DNA of 64,000 nucleotides from Falsiroseomonas tokyonensis (GCF_019024325.1 NZ_JAFNJS010000006.1:124001-188000); one strand, 5' to 3'; positions 26,343 to 36,726 are shown, counted from the stretch's first letter. Program-made: numbers and translations. The notes: generated by a model not told the origin, from the letters alone.

Positions 26343-27587
26343 TCAGCTGCGGACCAGCGTGCAGCTGCCCTCAGACAGCGGGCGGAAGGCCTGGTCGCCG
26401 GCGGTGGTGCCCAGCAGCTTGTAGTAGTCCCAGGCGCCGCGGCTTTCGGAGGGCGCCTTCACCTCGAAGAGGTAGCAGGGGTGGATCTTGCGGCCATCGG
26501 CGCGGATCGTGCCCTCGCCAAAGGCATCGTCGCTGGTCGGCATCGCCTTCATCCGCGTCACCGCATCGGTGCCGGAGGCCTTGGCCGCCGCCACGCCCAT
26601 GTCGCCCGCCGCCTTCAGGTAATGCAGCACGGAGGAATAGCAGCCGGCCTGCACCATGGAGGGGCGGATATTGCCCGGCAGGGCACCAAGGCGCTGGGTG
26701 AAGGCGCGGGTCTTGTCGTTCAGGTCCCAGTAGAAGGTCTCGGACAGCACCAGGCCCTGCGCCACTTCCAGGCCCAGCGAGTTCACATCCGTGATGAAGA
26801 CCAGCAGCCCCGCCAGCTTCACGCGGCCGCCGCGGGTGATTCGGAATTCCGCCGCCTGCTTGATGGAGTTGATGGTATCGCCGCCCGCATTGGCCAGGCC
26901 GATGACCTGGGCGCGCGACCGCTGCGCCTGCTGCAGGTAGGAGGAGAAGTCGGTGGTGCCCGGGAAGGGCGTGCGGACGGCGCCCAGCACCTCGCCGCCC
27001 TGCGCCTTCACGAAATTGCCCGTGTCACGCTCCAGCGCATGGCCGAAGGCATAGTCGGCGGTGATGAAGAACCAGGACTTGCCGCCGGCGCGCACCATGG
27101 CGCCGCCGGTGGACTGCGCCAGCATCCAGGTGTCGTAGGTCCAGTGCACCGTGTTCGGCGAGCACTGCGCCCCGGTGAGGTCCGAGGTCGCGGCGCCGGA
27201 ATTCAGGAAGACCTTGTTCTTCTCCCGCACCAGCGTGTTCACCGCGAGCGCGACGGAGGAGGTGGGAACGTCCACCACCACGTCGATGCCGTCGCGGTCG
27301 ATCCACTGCCGCACCACGGTGGAGCCGACGTCGGGGCGGTTCTGGTGGTCCGCCTGCACCACCTCCACCGTCACGCCGCGCTGGGTGATGCCGGATTCCT
27401 GCACGGCCAGCTGCACCGCCTGGGTGGAGCCGGGGCCCGAGAGGTCGCGATAGGTGCCAGACTGGTCGTTCAGCACGCCGATGCGGATGGTATTGGCGGC
27501 CTGGGCGCGGGCGCTGCGGAAGGGCAGCCCGCCGAGGGCCGGAAGCGTGGCGGCGGCGCCCAGCAGGGTGCGGCGATTGAGCGTCAT
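26343..27587 (-). CDS. ABC substrate-binding protein, branched-chain amino acid type
   Basis: Exported receptor of 414 residues, Peripla_BP_6 (LivK/AmiC-like) family. A Tat-like leader (MTLNRRTLLGAAATLPALGG, cut near ARAQ) precedes IRIGVLNDQSGTYRDLSGPG, the family start. The later WFFITADYAFGHALERD and GLANAGGDTINSIKQA segments fit amino-acid or amide/urea receptors. It is the third gene of the liv operon. The ligand is not determined. Confidence 0.9.
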   Translation of the reverse strand: MTLNRRTLLGAAATLPALGGLPFRSARAQAANTIRIGVLNDQSGTYRDLSGPGSTQAVQLAVQESGITQRGVTVEVVQADHQNRPDVGSTVVRQWIDRDGIDVVVDVPTSSVALAVNTLVREKNKVFLNSGAATSDLTGAQCSPNTVHWTYDTWMLAQSTGGAMVRAGGKSWFFITADYAFGHALERDTGNFVKAQGGEVLGAVRTPFPGTTDFSSYLQQAQRSRAQVIGLANAGGDTINSIKQAAEFRITRGGRVKLAGLLVFITDVNSLGLEVAQGLVLSETFYWDLNDKTRAFTQRLGALPGNIRPSMVQAGCYSSVLHYLKAAGDMGVAAAKASGTDAVTRMKAMPTSDDAFGEGTIRADGRKIHPCYLFEVKAPSESRGAWDYYKLLGTTAGDQAFRPLSEGSCTLVRS

Positions 27588-27628
27588 GTCTTGGTTCTCC
27601 CCAAAAAGTTCAGACCCGGCCCGGGCTG

Positions 27629-28354
<726 letters not shown>

Positions 28355-28364
28355 GGTCGCGGCC

Positions 28365-29141
28365 TCATGCATGCTGCGTGCTCCCGGCGATGGCGGGGTC
28401 GGTGCCGAGATAGGCGGCCTGCACCTCCGGGTTCCGGGAGACGGTGGCATAGTCGCCCTGCGCCAGGACGCGGCCGCGCGTCAGAACCGTGATGGTGTCA
28501 CAGAGCCCCTCGACCACTTTCAGATTGTGCTCGACCAGCAGCACGGTGCGGCCGGCGGCCACGCGCTTCACCAGGGTGACGATGCGGTCCACATCCTCAT
28601 GCGTCATGCCGGCCGTGGGCTCGTCCAGCAGCAGCATCACGGGGTCCAGCGCCAGGGTTGTGGCGATCTCCAGCGCGCGCTTGCGGCCATAGGGCAATTG
28701 GCCGGCGGTGAGGCGCGCATAGCCGGTGAGGCCCACATCCTCCAGCAGTTCCATCGCCCGCGCGTCGTAGCGCTTCAGCAGGCTTTCGCCGCGCCAGAAG
28801 TCGAAGGACCCGCCGCGTTCGCGCTGCAGGGCCAGGCGAACATTCTCCAGCACCGTCAGGTTGGGAAACACCGCGGAGATCTGGAAGGATCGCACCAGGC
28901 CCAGCCGCGCGACCTCCGCCGGCTTCATGCCGGTGATGTCACGACCATCGTAGCGGATCGTGCCGCGCGTCGGCGGCAGGAATTTGGTCAGGAGATTGAA
29001 GCAGGTCGTCTTGCCGGCGCCATTCGGGCCGATCAGCCCATGGATGCTGCCGCGCGCGACCTGCAGCCGCACATCGCTGACCGCGGCAAAACCGCGAAAC
29101 TCCTTCGTCAGCCCCTCGGTCTCGAGGATCGTATCGACCAC
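28365..29141 (-). CDS. branched-chain amino acid ABC ATPase (LivG-like)
   Basis: ABC ATPase of 258 residues, LivG type. Walker A is GPNGAGKTTCFN, the signature is LPYGRKRALEIATTL, Walker B is VMLLLDEPTAGMTH. It begins at a GTG and is the first gene of the liv operon (livG-livF-receptor-livH-livM), divergent from the GAF gene. The 263-base gap before it should contain the operon promoter. Confidence 0.9.
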   Translation of the reverse strand: MVDTILETEGLTKEFRGFAAVSDVRLQVARGSIHGLIGPNGAGKTTCFNLLTKFLPPTRGTIRYDGRDITGMKPAEVARLGLVRSFQISAVFPNLTVLENVRLALQRERGGSFDFWRGESLLKRYDARAMELLEDVGLTGYARLTAGQLPYGRKRALEIATTLALDPVMLLLDEPTAGMTHEDVDRIVTLVKRVAAGRTVLLVEHNLKVVEGLCDTITVLTRGRVLAQGDYATVSRNPEVQAAYLGTDPAIAGSTQHA

Positions 29142-29344
29142 TCGCGGACGCCCCCAATTGTCTTGTTATGGCAAGGCCCCCGCCGGGTCGGTTGGTCCGA
29201 TCCTGGCGCATGGCCGATGCGCTTGTTCAGCATTCATGCCGGCTGCGCGCGGGCCGCGCAAGTGGCGGAAAGCATTGTCCCGATGACAGATACGGCCTGC
29301 CACAGGCATGCCAGTGGAACACCAGTCGAGCCGCCCCGCACGAT

Positions 29345-29386
29345 TTGACAGCCGAGGCGACCGGCCACGAGTATTTGTCCGGACAA
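29345..29386. promoter_or_regulatory. candidate promoter and operator upstream of the GAF gene
   Basis: In the livG/GAF divergent gap there is a consensus -35 TTGACA (29345-29350) with a loose AGTATT at 29370 and a perfect 12-base palindrome, TTGTCCGGACAA, at 29375-29386. The form TnGT-n-ACnA is that of GntR/FadR-type operators. It lies 19 bases before the GAF start codon. The regulator is not in the window. Confidence 0.45.
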
Positions 29387-29404
29387 GTAACGGAACCCCT
29401 GCCG

Positions 29405-30031
29405 ATGACCGCCCATCCGCCGGCCCAGGACTTCATGGCCGAGGGCTTGGCCATGCTGGAACGCGCCGGCGCCGAGGCCGCCGCCGCGGCGGGGCCGGAG
29501 GATGCGATGCGCGCCCTGGCGCGCGGCTGCTTCGATCTGCTGGGCGACCGGAGCGCGCATCTGCGGCCTGGCGCGCTGAAGCCCGGGGAGCGCGACTACT
29601 ACATCGCCGGAAGCTTCTTCCTGACGCCGGACCGGAAGTACCACATGCTGGTCGGCAACATCGGCTTCCCGGCGGAGCAGGAGCGGCTGATGGTGCCGGT
29701 GGATGGCGGCCATCCTGGCTGGGTCTTCGCCAACCGCCGGAAGCTTCTGCTGGAGAATACCGATGAGCACGGCAGCTTCCGCCAGTACCTGAAGACCTCG
29801 AAGATGGGGTCGAGCATCTTCGCGCCGATCCTGTTCCGCGGCGAATTCCACGGCATGCTGATCATGGCGGCGCAGGCACGCTACGCGCTGCGGCCGGTGG
29901 ACCTCTCGATCCTGGCCGCCTGCGCGCAAATCGCAGCCGGCGCCTGGATCGCGCAGGGCGGGCCGGACTGGCTCGCCGGCATCTACCCGCCTGCGAACGC
30001 CTTCCGGGTGACCCGCGAAGGCGTCAGTTGA
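29405..30031 (+). CDS. GAF-domain protein
   Basis: A 208-residue soluble protein with one GAF-like domain (about residues 70-190; segments GNIGFPAEQERLMVPVDGGH, GSSIFAPILFRGEFHGMLIM). GAF domains bind cyclic nucleotides, hemes or small metabolites. No output domain is attached, so it is a stand-alone sensor or a partner of a kinase elsewhere. The start at 29405 (MTAHPPAQDF) is favoured; the frame to 29168 crosses the promoter region. It overlaps the convergent dctM-like gene by eight bases. Confidence 0.75.
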   Translation: MTAHPPAQDFMAEGLAMLERAGAEAAAAAGPEDAMRALARGCFDLLGDRSAHLRPGALKPGERDYYIAGSFFLTPDRKYHMLVGNIGFPAEQERLMVPVDGGHPGWVFANRRKLLLENTDEHGSFRQYLKTSKMGSSIFAPILFRGEFHGMLIMAAQARYALRPVDLSILAACAQIAAGAWIAQGGPDWLAGIYPPANAFRVTREGVS

Positions 30032-31334
30032 ACATCAGCGTCAGGCCAGGCACCGCGACGATCAGCGCCAGCACCAGCAGCATCACCACGATGAATGGGA
30101 TGCAGCCGGCAAAGATCGTCTCCAGCCCGATGCGCCTGTCGTTCAATGTCGCCTTCACCGCGAAGGCGCCGATGCCAAAGGGCGGCGTCAGCAGCCCCAC
30201 CTCCACGGCGATCACGGTGATGATTCCGAAGTGGATCAGGTCCAGGTTGAAGGCCATGGCGATCGGCGCCGCGATCGGCGTGACGATCAGCAGGATCGAG
30301 GAACTGTCGATGATCATGCCGAGCAGCAGCACGAACAGGATATAGACGAAGAGGAAGCCATAGACGCCGAGCCCCAGCGCCTGGATCAGGTCGGCGATGG
30401 AGGCCGGGATGCCCGCCATGGTCAGCATGCGCGAATACATGCTGGCGGCGATCAGCAGGAACAGGATGCCGACCGAGACGAACCCCGTCTCCACCAGGAT
30501 GCGCCAGAATTTCTGCAGGTTCAGCCGGCGCCGGACCAGGGCGATGACGAGCGCGCCGAAGGCGCCGACGGCGCCGGCCTCGGTGGGCGTGAAATAGCCG
30601 CTGTAGAGGCCGCCCAGCACCAGCGCGATCAGCGTGGTGATCGGCACGGATTTCATCAGAAGGCTGCGCGCGGTTTCCTCCGGCGGCGGGGCGACGGTGG
30701 CGGAGACGGGCTGCACCCAATCGGGCCGGAAGGTCGCCAGCAGCCAGATCATCAGCATGAAGCCCGCCGCCATCACCAGGCCAGGCACGATGCCCGCCAG
30801 GAACAGCCGCCCGATCGAGACCTCCGCCAGCACGCCATAGATGATCAGCAGCAGGGAGGGCGGGATCAGCATGCCGAGGATCGAACTGCCCGCGACGCAG
30901 CCCACCGCGAAGCGCGGCGTATAGCCGAAGCGCATCATCTGCGGCACCGCCACCTTGGTGAAGACCGCGGCCGAGGCGATGGAGATTCCCGTGACAGCGC
31001 CGAAGACCGCGTTCGCCAGCACGGTCGCCATGCCGAGGCCCCCGCGCAGCCTCCGCAGCAGGTGCTGCGCGACCTCGAAGGTGTCCTTGCCCACGTCGCT
31101 GACGGACACCAGCAGTCCCATCAAGACGAAAAGCGGAATCGTGGCGAAGAGGTAGTCGGAAATGGCGGCATAGGAAGCGAGCGCCAGCAGCCGGCCGGCG
31201 AGGTCCCAATTCTCCCGGATCAGCCCGATGCCGATGAAGGAGAGGAACACCAGGCCGATGCCGATGGGCACGCCGGCCAGCACCAGCCCCGCCATGATGG
31301 CGATCAGCGCGAGGCCGATCTCAATCTCGATCAT
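30024..31334 (-). CDS. TRAP transporter large permease (DctM-like)
   Basis: Inner-membrane subunit of 436 residues with about twelve hydrophobic segments and the typical GVPIGIGLVFLSFIGIG and FEVAQHLLRRLRGGLGMATV stretches. It is the ion-coupled channel of a TRAP transporter, overlapping dctQ by four bases and ending the cyclase/molybdenum-hydroxylase/TRAP operon. Confidence 0.92.
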   Translation of the reverse strand: MIEIEIGLALIAIMAGLVLAGVPIGIGLVFLSFIGIGLIRENWDLAGRLLALASYAAISDYLFATIPLFVLMGLLVSVSDVGKDTFEVAQHLLRRLRGGLGMATVLANAVFGAVTGISIASAAVFTKVAVPQMMRFGYTPRFAVGCVAGSSILGMLIPPSLLLIIYGVLAEVSIGRLFLAGIVPGLVMAAGFMLMIWLLATFRPDWVQPVSATVAPPPEETARSLLMKSVPITTLIALVLGGLYSGYFTPTEAGAVGAFGALVIALVRRRLNLQKFWRILVETGFVSVGILFLLIAASMYSRMLTMAGIPASIADLIQALGLGVYGFLFVYILFVLLLGMIIDSSSILLIVTPIAAPIAMAFNLDLIHFGIITVIAVEVGLLTPPFGIGAFAVKATLNDRRIGLETIFAGCIPFIVVMLLVLALIVAVPGLTLMFN

Positions 31335-31891
31335 GCCGGCTGTCCCGTGAAGGCGCGCTTCAGGCCCATCGCCACCTGCATCAGGCTGGCCAGCGCCGCG
31401 CCCGCGCAGCCCACCAGGATGGCGAGGCGGATCGGCCAGGTCGGCAGCGTCCAGACGCCCTGCACGCCGAAGAACTCAGCCTGCTCCCAGGAATCGAGGA
31501 ATTGCGGCAGCGTGGCATCGAAGATCACCCAGAAGACGAAGACGCCTATGGCGGCGAAGACCGCTTCCAGCGCCTGCGCCGCACGCGGGCTGCGGGCCGC
31601 CAGGCGGTTGAGGAACATGTCCGCCCGCGTCATGCGCTGCCAGTGGATCGCCGCCGGCAGTTGCAGGAAGACGATGGCGACGATGAGCTTGGCGGAGATC
31701 TCGGCCACGCCATCCAGCGGCGCGTTGAAGAAGGACCGCCCCACCACGTCACTGACGATCAGCACCATCATCGCCGCGATCATCAGCGTGCCCAGGCTGT
31801 TCAGCAGCCAGAGCGTCAGGCCGAAGGCATCCCGCGGCGGCCGAGCCGCTTCCTCCTGCGCCGCATCGCTGATGCTATCCAATTCCGCCAT
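31331..31891 (-). CDS. TRAP transporter small permease (DctQ-like)
   Basis: Inner-membrane subunit of 186 residues with four hydrophobic segments, including LLNSLGTLMIAAMMVLIVSD and VGRSFFNAPLDGVAEISA, which are typical of DctQ. It partners DctM. A GC-rich inverted repeat lies between it and the upstream dctP-like receptor gene. Confidence 0.9.
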   Translation of the reverse strand: MAELDSISDAAQEEAARPPRDAFGLTLWLLNSLGTLMIAAMMVLIVSDVVGRSFFNAPLDGVAEISAKLIVAIVFLQLPAAIHWQRMTRADMFLNRLAARSPRAAQALEAVFAAIGVFVFWVIFDATLPQFLDSWEQAEFFGVQGVWTLPTWPIRLAILVGCAGAALASLMQVAMGLKRAFTGQPA

Positions 31892-31909
31892 GCGGCAAGT
31901 CCCATGAAA

Positions 31910-31961
31910 AGCCCTCCCCCCTTCTCAGGGGGGGTTGCGGCACCGCTGCAACGCCGAGGGC
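31910..31961. repeat. GC-rich inverted repeat between dctP and dctQ genes
   Basis: In the 90-base gap after the receptor gene, GCCCTC (31911) pairs with GAGGGC (31956), enclosing CCCCCC/GGGGGG and GTTGC/GCAAC smaller arms. It is less perfect than the other two but matches their position between a receptor and a permease gene. Confidence 0.5.
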
Positions 31962-31981
31962 TGGTTGGGTGGGGGGCGAGC

Positions 31982-33049
31982 TCAGGCCGTCCAGGCGCGC
32001 CCCGGCGTCGCGCCCCCGGCGCGCAGCCCGTCCATGTAGGCGGCCAGCACCTTCTTCGCCGGCTGGCCGCGGCCCTCATTCGTGCGGGCCCAATCGCCGG
32101 CGATGTCGGGCAAGCCGTCCACCCAGCGCTGCCGCTCGGCGGCCGGCAGCACGGAAAGCTCCGCGCCCTTCTCGACCATCTCCTTCATATTGGCCTCGCT
32201 GGTCTCCAGCACCCGGTTGGTCAGCGCGGCGGTATAGGCCTTGCCGCCGGTGCGGAAGGCGGCCTGCACCACCGGGTCCAGCCGGTTGAAGGTCTGCCGG
32301 TTCATGCCGATGCCGCCGACATACATGCAGCCGATGTTCACCTTGGTGATGTACTTCGCCACCTCATGCACCCGCACCGGGAAGATGCCGGAGGGGAAGG
32401 ACATGGTGCCCTCGGACACGCCGGTCTGGATATCGGTGTAGTAGGTGGTCAGCGCGCCATTCACCGGCACCGCGCCGGTGCCACCGAGCCAGGTGGCGGA
32501 GACGCCGGGCGCGCTGATCTTGCGGTTGCGCAGATCGTCCACCGTGCGCACCGGGAAGGTGGTCCAGAGGTCGTAGGTCTCGGTGCCGCAGGTGCCGAGA
32601 TAGACCATATTGTTGTCGGTCCAGGCCTTCTGCATCTCCGGCATCTCGGCCGTCATCTTCTCCATCACATCGACCTGCAGGCGCAGGTTGTCGGTGGCGA
32701 AGGGCGTGAAATACGTCACGTTCTGCAGCGGCATGGCGCTGCCTTCCCACAGCGTGCCGACGAAGCCGACATCGGTGATGCCGTCCTTCACCGCGTTGCG
32801 CGTCTCCGTGAAGCGATACAGCGTGCCGCCAAAGGCCTCGCGCCAGCGGATGCGGAATCGCGTGTTCTCCAGCGCCTGGTTGACCGCCGGCATCAGCGCC
32901 TGCTGCATCGCCCAGATCCAGGCGATGGTGGTGGGGTGAGAGGCCGCGATGGTGATGTTGATCTGTGTCTGCGCCGCCAGCACGGAGGGCGCGGCAAGCG
33001 GGGCGGCGGCGGCGGTGCCGAGCAAGGCACGGCGGGTAATGCTTTGCAT
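31982..33049 (-). CDS. TRAP transporter solute-binding protein (DctP family)
   Basis: Exported receptor of 355 residues. A Tat-like leader (MQSITRRALLGTAAAAPLAA) is cut near VLAAQ; the mature protein includes the family stretch NRKISAPGVSATWLGGTGAV. DctP proteins bind organic acids, with a conserved arginine. It lies 17 bases after the molybdenum subunit gene. The ligand may be the acid substrate of the hydroxylase encoded alongside (inference). Confidence 0.9.
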   Translation of the reverse strand: MQSITRRALLGTAAAAPLAAPSVLAAQTQINITIAASHPTTIAWIWAMQQALMPAVNQALENTRFRIRWREAFGGTLYRFTETRNAVKDGITDVGFVGTLWEGSAMPLQNVTYFTPFATDNLRLQVDVMEKMTAEMPEMQKAWTDNNMVYLGTCGTETYDLWTTFPVRTVDDLRNRKISAPGVSATWLGGTGAVPVNGALTTYYTDIQTGVSEGTMSFPSGIFPVRVHEVAKYITKVNIGCMYVGGIGMNRQTFNRLDPVVQAAFRTGGKAYTAALTNRVLETSEANMKEMVEKGAELSVLPAAERQRWVDGLPDIAGDWARTNEGRGQPAKKVLAAYMDGLRAGGATPGRAWTA

Positions 33050-33066
33050 GTTCGTTGCTCCCTGTC

Positions 33067-35442
33067 TCAGATCTTGCCGAGCGCCGTCAGGATGCGCGCG
33101 GGTGTGAAAGGTTGGGCGAAGACGCGGGCGCCGAAGGGGCGCAGCGCGTCGTTGATGGCGTTCTGCACGGCAGCGGGCGCGCCGGCGGTGCCCGCCTCCC
33201 CCGCGCCCTTGGCGCCGAGGGCGGATTCCTTCGTTGGCGTCTCCACATGCGCCACCTGGATATCCGGCATCTCGCCCGACATGGGCAGCAGGTAGTCGGC
33301 CAGGCTGCCGCTCAGCAGCTGCCCCTCCGGCGAATAGACGCAGTGTTCCAGCAGCGCGCCGCCGAGGCCCTGCACCACGCCGCCGCGGATCTGCTCATCC
33401 ACCAGCATGGGGTTGATGACCGTGCCGCAATCTTCAACGCACCAGTGCTTCAGCAGCGTGACGAAGCCGGTCTCGACATCCACTTCCAGGTAGCTGGCCT
33501 GCGCCCCGTTGGTGAAGGCGAAGGGATAGTCCTTCGGCGTGTAGTGCCGCGTCGCCACCAGCTCCCGCGGCAGGTCCTTGGGCAGCGTGTCACCGCGGAA
33601 ATAGACGATGCGGCCGAGCTCTTCCAAAGGCAGCCGCTCCGCCCCTGTCGCGCGATCCACCACGGCGCCGCCGCGCACATCCAACGCCTCCGGCGCCGCC
33701 TGCAGCATGGCGCCGGCAATCACCAGGATCTGCTCGCGCAGCGCATGGCCGGCCTGCAACGCGGCCTCCCCACCGATGCCCGCGCCACGGCTGGCCCAGG
33801 TGCCGCCGCCATAGGGCGTGGTCTCCGTATCGCCCGTGGTGACGCGGACGCGCGCAATATCCACGCCAACGGCACCCGCCACGATCTGCGCCAGCATCGC
33901 CTCCGTCCCCTGCCCCTGTTCCGTGACGCCGGAAGCGATGGCGACACTGCCATCGGGGTCGAGCCGCACCGTCGCGCCATCCATCGCGGAAATCCGCGCG
34001 CCGCCGATGCCGTACATGAAGGGGGATGGGTTGGTCAGCTCGATGAAGCTGGCGATGCCGATGCCGCGATACACACCCTTCGCACGCAACGCATCGCGCT
34101 CCGCCTTCAGCGCTTCGTAATCCATCATCGCCAGAAGCTTGGTCAGGCAGGCCTGGTGCGAGAGGCCCTCGAAGGACAGGTTCGCGTGGTTCTTGAAGGG
34201 ATAGACGTCATCGGCCAGCAGGTTGCGCCGGCGGAGTTCCGCGGGGTCCATGCCGATGGCCTCCGCCGCGAGGTCCACCAGGCCCTCGGTCACCGTCGTC
34301 GCGATCGGGTGGCCCACGGCGCGGTACTGGCAGGTCGGCGTCTTGTTCTGGAAGACCACCGTGGTGCGCGCCTTGTAGCCGCGCAGCGCATAGGGCCCGC
34401 CACAGAGGTTCACCACCTGGTTGCCCTCCACGGCGGAGGTGCGGGGATAGACGGAATAGGGGCCGATGCCGGTGAGGTCATCGATCTCCATGGCGGTGAT
34501 CACGCCGTCCTTCGTCACCGCGGCGCGTGCCGCGATGCGATGGTCCCGCGCATGGATGTCGGAGACCATGCCCTCCATCCGATCGGCACTGAACTTCACC
34601 GGCCGTCCCAGAATTTTGGACAGGGCCGCGGTCGCCATCTCGTCGGGATAAACATGCACCTTGATGCCGTAGCTGCCACCGACGTCGCGGCAGATCACGC
34701 GCACATCCCCCTCGCGCAGGCCCAGGTGTTTCGCGAACACCGTCTGCATCATGTGCGGCGCCTGGTTGGAGTGGTAGGCGGTGAGCCGCCCCTCCGCCGG
34801 GTTGTAGTCCGCCAGGATGGCGCGGCCTTCGAGACACACGCCGGTATGTCGCCCGGTGTGGAAGGTAGCCTGCACCACCACGCTCTCCGCATCGGCGAAA
34901 CAGGCGTCGGGCTCGCCGCCGACATGCTCGCGCATGAACGCAAGATTGTCGCCGAGCGCCGGATGGATGACCGGCGTCCCCTCGGCCAGCGCCGCTTCCA
35001 TATCGACGGTCGCTGGCAGTTCCCCCCAGGCCACCTCGACCAGCCCGACCGCATCCTCCGCCTCCGCGCGCGTCCGCGCGACCACGGCGACGACGGGTTC
35101 GCCCTGCCAGCAGGCGCGATCCACGGCCAGCGCGTGCTGCGGCGCGGATTTCAAGCCCTTCAGGTGGTGCAGCACACCGACCCAGGGCGTGCACACCTCG
35201 GCCATCTCCGCCCCCGTCACCACGCGCACCACGCCGGGTGCCGCGCGCGCGGCGGCGCTGTCGATGGACAGGATGCGCGCATGGGCGTGCGGGCTGCGCA
35301 GGAAGGCGACATGCACCATGCGCGGCAGGCGCAAATCGTCCACATACTGCCCGCGCCCGGCCACCAGCCGCTTCGCATTGGGCCGCGGGACGCTGCGGCC
35401 GATATAGGAATTGGGCCGATCGACGGAGGAAAGCTCGTTCAT
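33067..35442 (-). CDS. molybdenum hydroxylase large subunit (xanthine dehydrogenase/CoxL family)
   Basis: A 791-residue molybdopterin cytosine dinucleotide-binding subunit. The start fits the family (RSVPRPNAKRLVAGRGQYVDD). The CoxL-type active-site cysteine is replaced by QYRAVGHP, as in aldehyde/aromatic hydroxylases rather than CO dehydrogenase, and the catalytic Glu lies near the C-terminus in KGAGEAGTAGAP. It hydroxylates an aldehyde or N-heterocycle in the cytoplasm with water as oxygen donor. It overlaps the 2Fe-2S gene by four bases. Cofactor-insertion and maturation genes are not in this window. Confidence 0.92.
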   Translation of the reverse strand: MNELSSVDRPNSYIGRSVPRPNAKRLVAGRGQYVDDLRLPRMVHVAFLRSPHAHARILSIDSAAARAAPGVVRVVTGAEMAEVCTPWVGVLHHLKGLKSAPQHALAVDRACWQGEPVVAVVARTRAEAEDAVGLVEVAWGELPATVDMEAALAEGTPVIHPALGDNLAFMREHVGGEPDACFADAESVVVQATFHTGRHTGVCLEGRAILADYNPAEGRLTAYHSNQAPHMMQTVFAKHLGLREGDVRVICRDVGGSYGIKVHVYPDEMATAALSKILGRPVKFSADRMEGMVSDIHARDHRIAARAAVTKDGVITAMEIDDLTGIGPYSVYPRTSAVEGNQVVNLCGGPYALRGYKARTTVVFQNKTPTCQYRAVGHPIATTVTEGLVDLAAEAIGMDPAELRRRNLLADDVYPFKNHANLSFEGLSHQACLTKLLAMMDYEALKAERDALRAKGVYRGIGIASFIELTNPSPFMYGIGGARISAMDGATVRLDPDGSVAIASGVTEQGQGTEAMLAQIVAGAVGVDIARVRVTTGDTETTPYGGGTWASRGAGIGGEAALQAGHALREQILVIAGAMLQAAPEALDVRGGAVVDRATGAERLPLEELGRIVYFRGDTLPKDLPRELVATRHYTPKDYPFAFTNGAQASYLEVDVETGFVTLLKHWCVEDCGTVINPMLVDEQIRGGVVQGLGGALLEHCVYSPEGQLLSGSLADYLLPMSGEMPDIQVAHVETPTKESALGAKGAGEAGTAGAPAAVQNAINDALRPFGARVFAQPFTPARILTALGKI

Positions 35443-35900
35443 GCGCGCGAAACCTCCTCGATGGCGTCAACAATGGCGTGGTAGCCGGTGCAGCGGCAGT
35501 AGTTGCCGCTGATCCCCTCGCGGATCTCCTCCCGCGTCGGGCTCGGATTCGCCTTCAGCAGAGTCGCGGCGGCCACCAGCATCCCGGGCGTACAATAGCC
35601 GCATTGCAGGGCGTTGCGGGCCACGAAGGCCTCCTGCAGCGCGGCGATGGCGCCGCTTTCCGTCAGCCCCTCCACCGTCCAGACCTCGGCACCCTCCGCC
35701 TGCACCGCCAGCATCAGGCAGCCACGCACCATCTCGCCATTCACCAGGATGGAACACGCGCCGCAGACGCCGTGCTCGCAGCCGGCATGGCTGCCGGTCA
35801 GGTCCAGCACCTCGCGCAGGAAATCCACCAGATGCATGCGCGGCTCGACGCGGGCGGAGATGGCCTCCCCGTTCACCGTCAGGGACAGGTCCAGCTTCAT
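35439..35900 (-). CDS. molybdenum hydroxylase 2Fe-2S subunit (CoxS family)
   Basis: A 153-residue iron-sulfur subunit with two 2Fe-2S clusters: plant-type cysteines in CEHGVCGACSILVNG and the second set in CGYCTPGMLVA and CRCTGYHAI. It passes electrons from the molybdenum site to FAD. It lies between the FAD and molybdenum subunit genes, the usual order. Confidence 0.95.
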   Translation of the reverse strand: MKLDLSLTVNGEAISARVEPRMHLVDFLREVLDLTGSHAGCEHGVCGACSILVNGEMVRGCLMLAVQAEGAEVWTVEGLTESGAIAALQEAFVARNALQCGYCTPGMLVAAATLLKANPSPTREEIREGISGNYCRCTGYHAIVDAIEEVSRA

Positions 35901-35901
35901 C

Positions 35902-36726
35902 TCAATGCCCCTTCAGCGCAGCGGCGGCGCGGCCGAGCAGCACGCGGGCCAGGTGCAGGCGCAGCGCCGGCGGGCCGTGCAGATCCTCGGGCGGGTCCAG
36001 CTCCCCGGCCAGTGCCGCCTGCGCGCCCGCAACATCGCCGGCGGCCAGCGCGGCCTCCGCGCGCGGCGTGCGCAGCGGCGTGGCGCCGACGCCGAACCAG
36101 GCGAGGCGCAGCGCCCCGCGCGCGGACTGCGCGGCCAGCCCCACAATGGCGTAGTCGCCATGCCGGCGCGCCAACTCCTGCAGCGTGCAGGGCACATCGG
36201 CCTGGCTGGCGATCTCGACCGCCGCCAGCACCTCATCCCCGCGCAGCGCGGTCTGGTACAGGCCCTGGAAGAAGTCGCGCGCCGCCACGCGCCGCTCCCC
36301 TTCCCGGCTCGCCAGCACCAGTACCGCCTCCAGCGCCAGGATGCAGGCCGGCAGTTCCGCTGCCGGATCGGCCAGCGCCAGCGAGCCGCCGATGGTGCCG
36401 CGGTTGCGGATGGCGGCATGCGCGATATGCGGCACGGCCTGCGCCAGCAGCGGCGCGTGCTGGGCCACCAGCGGATCGGCGCCCAGCTCGGCATGCCGTG
36501 TCAGCGCGCCGATGCGCAGCCGGCCATCCGCGAAGCTGATGCCGCGCAGCGCCGCGACACCGTTGATATCCAGCAGCACGGACGGGCTGGCGAGGCGCAG
36601 GTTCAGCGCGGCGACCAGGCTCTGCCCGCCGGCCAGCAGCCGCGCCGAATCGCCATGGGTCTCCAGCAGGTCGAAGACTTCGGCCAGCGTGGTGGCGCGC
36701 GCATAGGCGAAGGGGGCTGGTTTCAC
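35902..36726 (-). CDS. molybdenum hydroxylase FAD-binding subunit (CoxM family)
   Basis: A 274-residue flavin subunit. FAD-binding motifs are ARLLAGGQSLVAAL and IRNRGTIGGSLALADP; the C-terminal CO_deh_flav_C domain follows (about 175-270). It begins at a GTG (36726), one base upstream of coxS order. It oxidises the electrons out of the iron-sulfur subunit. It is the first subunit gene of the hydroxylase group. Confidence 0.92.
   Translation of the reverse strand: MKPAPFAYARATTLAEVFDLLETHGDSARLLAGGQSLVAALNLRLASPSVLLDINGVAALRGISFADGRLRIGALTRHAELGADPLVAQHAPLLAQAVPHIAHAAIRNRGTIGGSLALADPAAELPACILALEAVLVLASREGERRVAARDFFQGLYQTALRGDEVLAAVEIASQADVPCTLQELARRHGDYAIVGLAAQSARGALRLAWFGVGATPLRTPRAEAALAAGDVAGAQAALAGELDPPEDLHGPPALRLHLARVLLGRAAAALKGH

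Noticed and set aside
33055-35484. An 809-codon plus-strand ORF over the molybdenum subunit gene
   Set aside because: It is the antisense frame of a clearly assigned gene and has no family features.
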